A DNA stretch of 40,161 nucleotides from a virus. A model generated the notes under the pieces. That model saw only the letters and a program-made list of their open reading frames with translations. It did not search any database and was not told the DNA's origin. The translations under genes and the position numbers were made by a program. The DNA lies in IMG/VR virus record IMGVR_UViG_3300047172_000311, positions 1 through 40,161 of that record. One strand, given 5' to 3'. Each line of letters begins with the position of its first letter. The first letter of the stretch is position 1. Below are positions 36,402 through 40,161 of this stretch, in pieces.

Positions 36402-38458
36402 GCAGCCGCAATAAGTTTGCGGCCATCATCGCGATTTCCGGGCAGATGGATAAGTCTGTTGCGAATGCCTTCAAGGCAATCTCGCAGGAGACATCCAAGC
36501 TCGGAAAGGAAATGGCCGCGCTCCGGAGTAAGGAGAGCTTGGCCTTTGAGGCCAAAGACCAGGAAGCCGCAATCAAGCGCGAGGAGGCGGAACTAAACCG
36601 GCTCATCGCGAAAGAGAAGAAAGCGCAGGCGGCGGCTGCCAGCGGTGGGCCGGCAGAGCAGCGCGCCGCCGAAAAGGCGACCGCCGCGGTGCAGAAGCAA
36701 ATCCGCGTGGTCGATCAGGAGTACGCGGCCATGCACAAGCTGGATGACCAGCTAAAGCGCAACGGCATTGACTCCTCGAAGCTCGACAAGGAGACGGAAC
36801 GGCTCGGCTCCTCGATCACCAGGATGGATCGCCGCATGGCGATTACCGGCCATCTGCAAGAGGTCGGGAGCGCGTTCGGCGGCGTAACCTCGGAATTGAA
36901 GAGCCTCGGCATGCAGGCCGGTCTTGTGGCCGGCACCGTGGGCTATCTGTTCAAGTCCACGCTATTTGACAACGCCACGAAGTTTGACAGCCTGAAAACG
37001 CAGCTTCGCAACGTCTCGCTGTCGAGCGCGGACGCGGAGAAGAACTTCCAGTGGATTACCAATTTCGAGCCAACCGTTCCATACAAGATTGACGATGTTA
37101 CCGCAGCTTTCGTGAAGCTGAAAAACATCGGGCTCGACCCGACCAGCGGCATCCTGACCACCGTTGCCAACGCCGCGGCGCAATTCGGTGAAACGGATAT
37201 GACGCGCCCCGTTGACGCGCTGACCTCCGCCATCTTCCGCCATCGGTACACGATGCTTGGCGGTTACGGCATCGGCGCGACCGCCGACCCAAAAAAGAAG
37301 GGTATGGAAACATTCACGTGGTTTGACCAAATGGGCAAGAAGCAGGTCAAAACCGTGGACACCCATAACATGCAAATGGTGGCTTCCACCATTCAGGCCA
37401 TTTGGAACGACAAGTACCAGGGGGCGTCCGATAGGTTTATGAAAACGTGGGCCGGCATGATTTCCAGCCTCAACACCAGGTGGGAAATGTTTGAGTTGAA
37501 CATCATGAACGCAGGGCTCTTCGATTGGATGAAGGGCAAGCTCGGCAACCTTCTCGACTGGATCAATACCAACACGAAGAACGGAAACCTCATCAAGTGG
37601 GCAAATGACATTGGGAAGGCAATCATGTCTGCCGGACAGTCCATTTGGGATACCGGCCTCAAGATCGTGTCAGCGTGGAAGTGGGCCAACGATGCCTTTC
37701 AGCCGATCCTTGGCGACAGCGCGGCATTGAAGCTGTCCCTGGGCATCCTGGCGGCGGTTGAGTTTGGTCCGCTGGTTATCTCAATCGGGCAACTCGGGGT
37801 CGCGCTCTACAAGGTCGGCGCGGCGGCTGTGGTAGGCATCGGGCCTATCGGCTGGCTGGTTATCGGTGTAGTGGCCGCCGTCGCGCTCGCCAGTTACGAG
37901 ATTTACACCCATTTGGACTTCATCAAATCCACATGGGCCGCGGCGTGGACTTCTGCGAAGGATATTTTCGGGAATGCCTTTGCCTCGATTTGCGACCTGT
38001 TCAACGCCACGGTCGATCTTTTCACAGGGTTTTTCACCGGGGATTTTACGGCCTTCAAGGCCGACGTCACGGCATTTGAGGATCACTTTCTTGCGGCGAT
38101 TCGCGCCATCGCCGATGCGTGGAACAGCGTGCGAAGTACGTTCTCTGATGGCCTGTTCGGCGCTGCTGGCGTATTTGGCTCCGGCAAAATCTCGGCCCCG
38201 AGCGCGGCGCAATGGCAGGCCGGCGAGGCTCAGGTTGCTGCGAACAAGGCGCGGTATGGTCGCGCCGGCGTCATCCGCGGCAGCTTGCCGCAACTTCCGC
38301 CCGTGGCCGGAACGACAACGACCGTGAATAACAGCCCGACCTATCACATCACGGTGAACACCGCGAGCGGTCAAGACCCCGCAAAGGTTGCGGCGGATAC
38401 GAAGTCGCGCTTGCAGGCTCAGGAGCCCGCGCTGGCCGGAGGGTATCTCCATGACTAG
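36398..38458 (+). CDS. Tape measure protein (gpT-like)
   Basis: A 686-residue protein that sets tail length. The N-terminal ~130 residues form a long charged coiled coil (E-A-A-I-K-R-E-E-A-E-L-N-R-L). A conserved region follows (F-D-S-L-K-T-Q-L, F-V-K-L-K-N-I-G-L-D-P, T-W-A-G-M-I-S-S-L-N-T-R-W). Hydrophobic segments at ~445-510 (A-A-V-V-G-I-G-P-I-G-W-L-V-I-G-V-V-A-A-V-A-L-A) may insert into the host membrane on injection. It is shorter than P2 gpT (about 815). It directly follows the chaperone genes, as in P2. Confidence 0.92.
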   Translation: MSSRNKFAAIIAISGQMDKSVANAFKAISQETSKLGKEMAALRSKESLAFEAKDQEAAIKREEAELNRLIAKEKKAQAAAASGGPAEQRAAEKATAAVQKQIRVVDQEYAAMHKLDDQLKRNGIDSSKLDKETERLGSSITRMDRRMAITGHLQEVGSAFGGVTSELKSLGMQAGLVAGTVGYLFKSTLFDNATKFDSLKTQLRNVSLSSADAEKNFQWITNFEPTVPYKIDDVTAAFVKLKNIGLDPTSGILTTVANAAAQFGETDMTRPVDALTSAIFRHRYTMLGGYGIGATADPKKKGMETFTWFDQMGKKQVKTVDTHNMQMVASTIQAIWNDKYQGASDRFMKTWAGMISSLNTRWEMFELNIMNAGLFDWMKGKLGNLLDWINTNTKNGNLIKWANDIGKAIMSAGQSIWDTGLKIVSAWKWANDAFQPILGDSAALKLSLGILAAVEFGPLVISIGQLGVALYKVGAAAVVGIGPIGWLVIGVVAAVALASYEIYTHLDFIKSTWAAAWTSAKDIFGNAFASICDLFNATVDLFTGFFTGDFTAFKADVTAFEDHFLAAIRAIADAWNSVRSTFSDGLFGAAGVFGSGKISAPSAAQWQAGEAQVAANKARYGRAGVIRGSLPQLPPVAGTTTTVNNSPTYHITVNTASGQDPAKVAADTKSRLQAQEPALAGGYLHD

Positions 38459-38891
38459 CCCCATGATGGTGCTTGGAGGGTATCTTTTCTCCCTACAGAC
38501 CGCCGCGCCGCAGGGCGTGAAGCATCAGCGGGAATGGGAGTGGGTTGAAAACGAGGTCATCAGCCAAACGCCCGATTTGCAATACACTGGCCCGAAACCT
38601 GAGAAGATGACGCTCAAGGGCGTGATGTACCCGGAGTATTACGGCGGCACGCTCCAGATGGACACCATTGCCGTGATGGCCTCCGCGGGGCTGCCCATGC
38701 TGCTTGTGAGCGGCGTTGGCATGATCCTGGGCTTTTGGGTTATCGAGTCCGTCATCGAGGACAAGGCGGAACTGGACAGTAACGGCCAGCCTCGGAAGAT
38801 CGAATTTGAAATCGGGCTTAAGCAGTTTGGTAACATGACGGCAGCCATTCAGTCGCTCGTGAACGCCGCGGAGAACCTGATTGGAGTATGA
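38451..38891 (+). CDS. Tail protein U (P2 gpU family)
   Basis: A 146-residue protein. ATG 38451 overlaps the tape-measure stop. It has M-V-L-G-G-Y-L-F-S-L, W-E-W-V-E-N-E, P-D-L-Q-Y-T-G-P-K-P-E-K-M-T-L-K-G-V-M-Y-P and L-G-F-W-V-I-E-S-V, the standard gpU sequence of P2-like tails. It acts in tail completion. Coupled to gpX. Confidence 0.92.
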   Translation: MTSPMMVLGGYLFSLQTAAPQGVKHQREWEWVENEVISQTPDLQYTGPKPEKMTLKGVMYPEYYGGTLQMDTIAVMASAGLPMLLVSGVGMILGFWVIESVIEDKAELDSNGQPRKIEFEIGLKQFGNMTAAIQSLVNAAENLIGV

Positions 38892-39103
38892 GCACGCCTG
38901 CCAGCTATCTCACAAAGACCGGCGATACCGTTGATTACGTCTGCTGGGCCTACTACGGAAGCACGGATAACGGGCAGGTTGAGGCCGTGCTGGCAGCCAA
39001 CAACGGGCTGGCTGACTACGGGCCGATTCTGCCGGCTGGTGTTGCCATCAGCTTGCCGGTCATCACGGCCACGCCAGCGCCGTCTCTCACGATCCTGGGA
39101 TGA
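38888..39103 (+). CDS. Tail protein X (gpX, LysM-like)
   Basis: A 71-residue protein with the gpX/LysM pattern: Y-L-T-K-T-G-D-T-V-D-Y-V-C-W-A-Y-Y-G, then V-E-A-V-L-A-A-N-N-G-L-A-D-Y-G-P-I-L-P-A-G and I-S-L-P. P2 X is encoded in the head-tail gap, whereas here it lies between U and D. The arrangement U-X-D is common in other P2-like prophages. It overlaps both neighbours by 4 nt. Confidence 0.9.
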   Translation: MSTPASYLTKTGDTVDYVCWAYYGSTDNGQVEAVLAANNGLADYGPILPAGVAISLPVITATPAPSLTILG

Positions 39104-40161
39104 CGCCGTACTTCACAGTTTTCAACGCCGGCCAGAATCGGGACTACTCCGCGATCCTGCTTGAGTTGTACCTTACCGACGAATCGAAGGAGAAGAGCGA
39201 CAGCGTGAGCTTTCGGCTATCCGATGTCGGCGGCGTCATCGCGCTTCCCAAGAAGGGGGAAATGATTCAGGTCAGCATCGGGCAGGATGGACAGGCCGTG
39301 AAGCAGGGGCAGTACGTGGTTGACGATGTTGACATTGAGGGGCCGCCCGACTCGATCACCGTTTCCGGCAGCGCGTGCCCCTTCCAAAACGCCTCAAGCT
39401 GGATCGCCATGCAGACCCGGCGCACCCGCTCATGGGACAACATCACGCTTGGGACGCTCGTCCAGGGCATCGCCGCGGAGCACGGGCTACAGGCCGCCTG
39501 CGACCCGGCGCTTGCCAGCATCGCCATTACGCACCTTGACCAGACAAGGGAGAGCAATATGAACCTCCTAACGCGGCAGGCGCGGCTTTACGCCGGCGTG
39601 TTCAAGCCGGTCAACGGCACCCTGGCAATTTCCGCCTTTGGTACCGGCAACACGGTGGCCGGCGCGGCCATGCCGGTTGTGAACATCGCGCGCGCGCCGG
39701 GCATGAAGTCGCAGTGCAAGATTTCCAAGAAGCTCGACTTTGACGACGCCCGAGCCTCCTACGTGGACGTTGCGAACGGCAAGACAACGACCGTCAACGC
39801 TGCCGGCCAAACGGTCACAGACGCCAGCGTTGGCACAACGAAGGTACATCACGATAACCACACCCAGCCGGACGCCATGCGGGCGCTCAGCGTTGCAAAG
39901 TCCAAGCTGCGCAGCTTCAAGAGCGGGTCATGTACCCTGCATCTGGACTTGCCGGGCGCGACCTGGGCTGTCACGGCTGAGCAACAGGTGAACCTCACCG
40001 GCTGGCGGCCAGAGGTAAGCGGGCTGTGGATCACGAAGCGGGTTGAAATCCGGCTGGACCGGCAAAGCGGCCTGCGTACCATCATCGAATGCGAGACACC
40101 CGGGGACGGCAGCCAAGAGCGCGAGCAGGTTATCAGCGACCCGGACGAAAGCGGGTCTTGA
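39100..40161 (+). CDS. Phage late control protein D (gpD)
   Basis: A 353-residue protein, the baseplate hub of P2-like tails. D-S-V-S-F-R-L-S-D, L-P-K-K-G-E-M-I-Q-V, Y-V-V-D-D-V-D-I-E-G-P-P-D and S-N-M-N-L-L-T-R-Q-A-R follow the gpD family; the C-terminal half (V-H-H-D-N-H-T-Q, W-R-P-E-V-S-G-L-W-I-T-K-R-V) is also typical. The name 'late control' is historical. It ends exactly at the window edge, so whether more genes follow is unknown. Confidence 0.93.
   Translation: MTPYFTVFNAGQNRDYSAILLELYLTDESKEKSDSVSFRLSDVGGVIALPKKGEMIQVSIGQDGQAVKQGQYVVDDVDIEGPPDSITVSGSACPFQNASSWIAMQTRRTRSWDNITLGTLVQGIAAEHGLQAACDPALASIAITHLDQTRESNMNLLTRQARLYAGVFKPVNGTLAISAFGTGNTVAGAAMPVVNIARAPGMKSQCKISKKLDFDDARASYVDVANGKTTTVNAAGQTVTDASVGTTKVHHDNHTQPDAMRALSVAKSKLRSFKSGSCTLHLDLPGATWAVTAEQQVNLTGWRPEVSGLWITKRVEIRLDRQSGLRTIIECETPGDGSQEREQVISDPDESGS

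Noticed and set aside
37781-38464. Minus-strand frame of 227 codons opposite the tape measure
   Set aside because: Same reason: antisense shadow with no recognisable domain.
1-40161. Insertion sequences, transposases, toxin-antitoxin pairs or classical restriction enzymes
   Set aside because: None were found. The two RHH proteins have no toxin partner recognisable beside them, and the nuclease next to the methyltransferase shows no recognition domain.

Overview
The window looks like a nearly complete temperate tailed-phage (prophage) genome. It opens on a start codon and closes on a stop codon, carries a tyrosine integrase, and almost every gene in it belongs to a recognisable phage module. 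Morphology is inferred as a contractile-tailed myovirus of mosaic type. The packaging and head genes are lambda-like (Nu1-like small terminase, GpA-family large terminase, lambda-family portal, prohead protease fused to an HK97-fold capsid). The tail and baseplate genes follow phage P2 order (V-W-J-I-H-like, then FI-FII-E/E'-T-U-X-D). The host is not identified. The DNA is GC-rich, four phage proteins carry Sec signal peptides, and many genes that open transcriptional blocks lack a Shine-Dalgarno sequence and instead have A/C-rich leaders. This suggests a Gram-negative lineage that often initiates without SD pairing (Verrucomicrobiota-like is a guess only).

Layout. 1-2363 (+): four small overlapping genes ending in the integrase. 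2347-3204 (-): a zinc-ribbon membrane protein and two ribbon-helix-helix regulators with an operator-like palindrome. 3205-4024: a switch-like control region with a minus-strand terminator, two convergent small genes, and a minus-strand promoter overlaid by tandem 10-bp repeats. 4025-9797 (+): early genes, including an excisionase-like protein, a Bet annealase plus Cas4/AddB-type exonuclease, a DUF5131 protein, a VRR-NUC nuclease and an HNH-like protein. 9849-14935: a topoisomerase VI A-like protein, a cytosine methyltransferase split at a C9 tract, another PD-(D/E)XK nuclease, a DUF1376 replication protein, a DnaC-like loader and a Mor-like late activator.

14932-22517: packaging and head. 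22716-22789: a tRNA with initiator-tRNA features. 22799-26395: GH75-like hydrolase, head-tail connectors, an embedded glycosyltransferase and the spike. 26618-29987: baseplate and fibre. 29987-33561: secreted and membrane proteins, including holin-like ones. 33565-40161: sheath, tube, the frameshifted E/E' chaperone, tape measure, U, X and D.

The main things worth a second look are: a 20-bp element repeated five times on one strand near gene ends; an initiator-like tRNA inside the late operon; a homopolymer-split methyltransferase whose two frames both look like real protein over the same DNA; a phage TopoVI-A-like protein; and signal-peptide proteins and a glycosyltransferase inside the virion operon.
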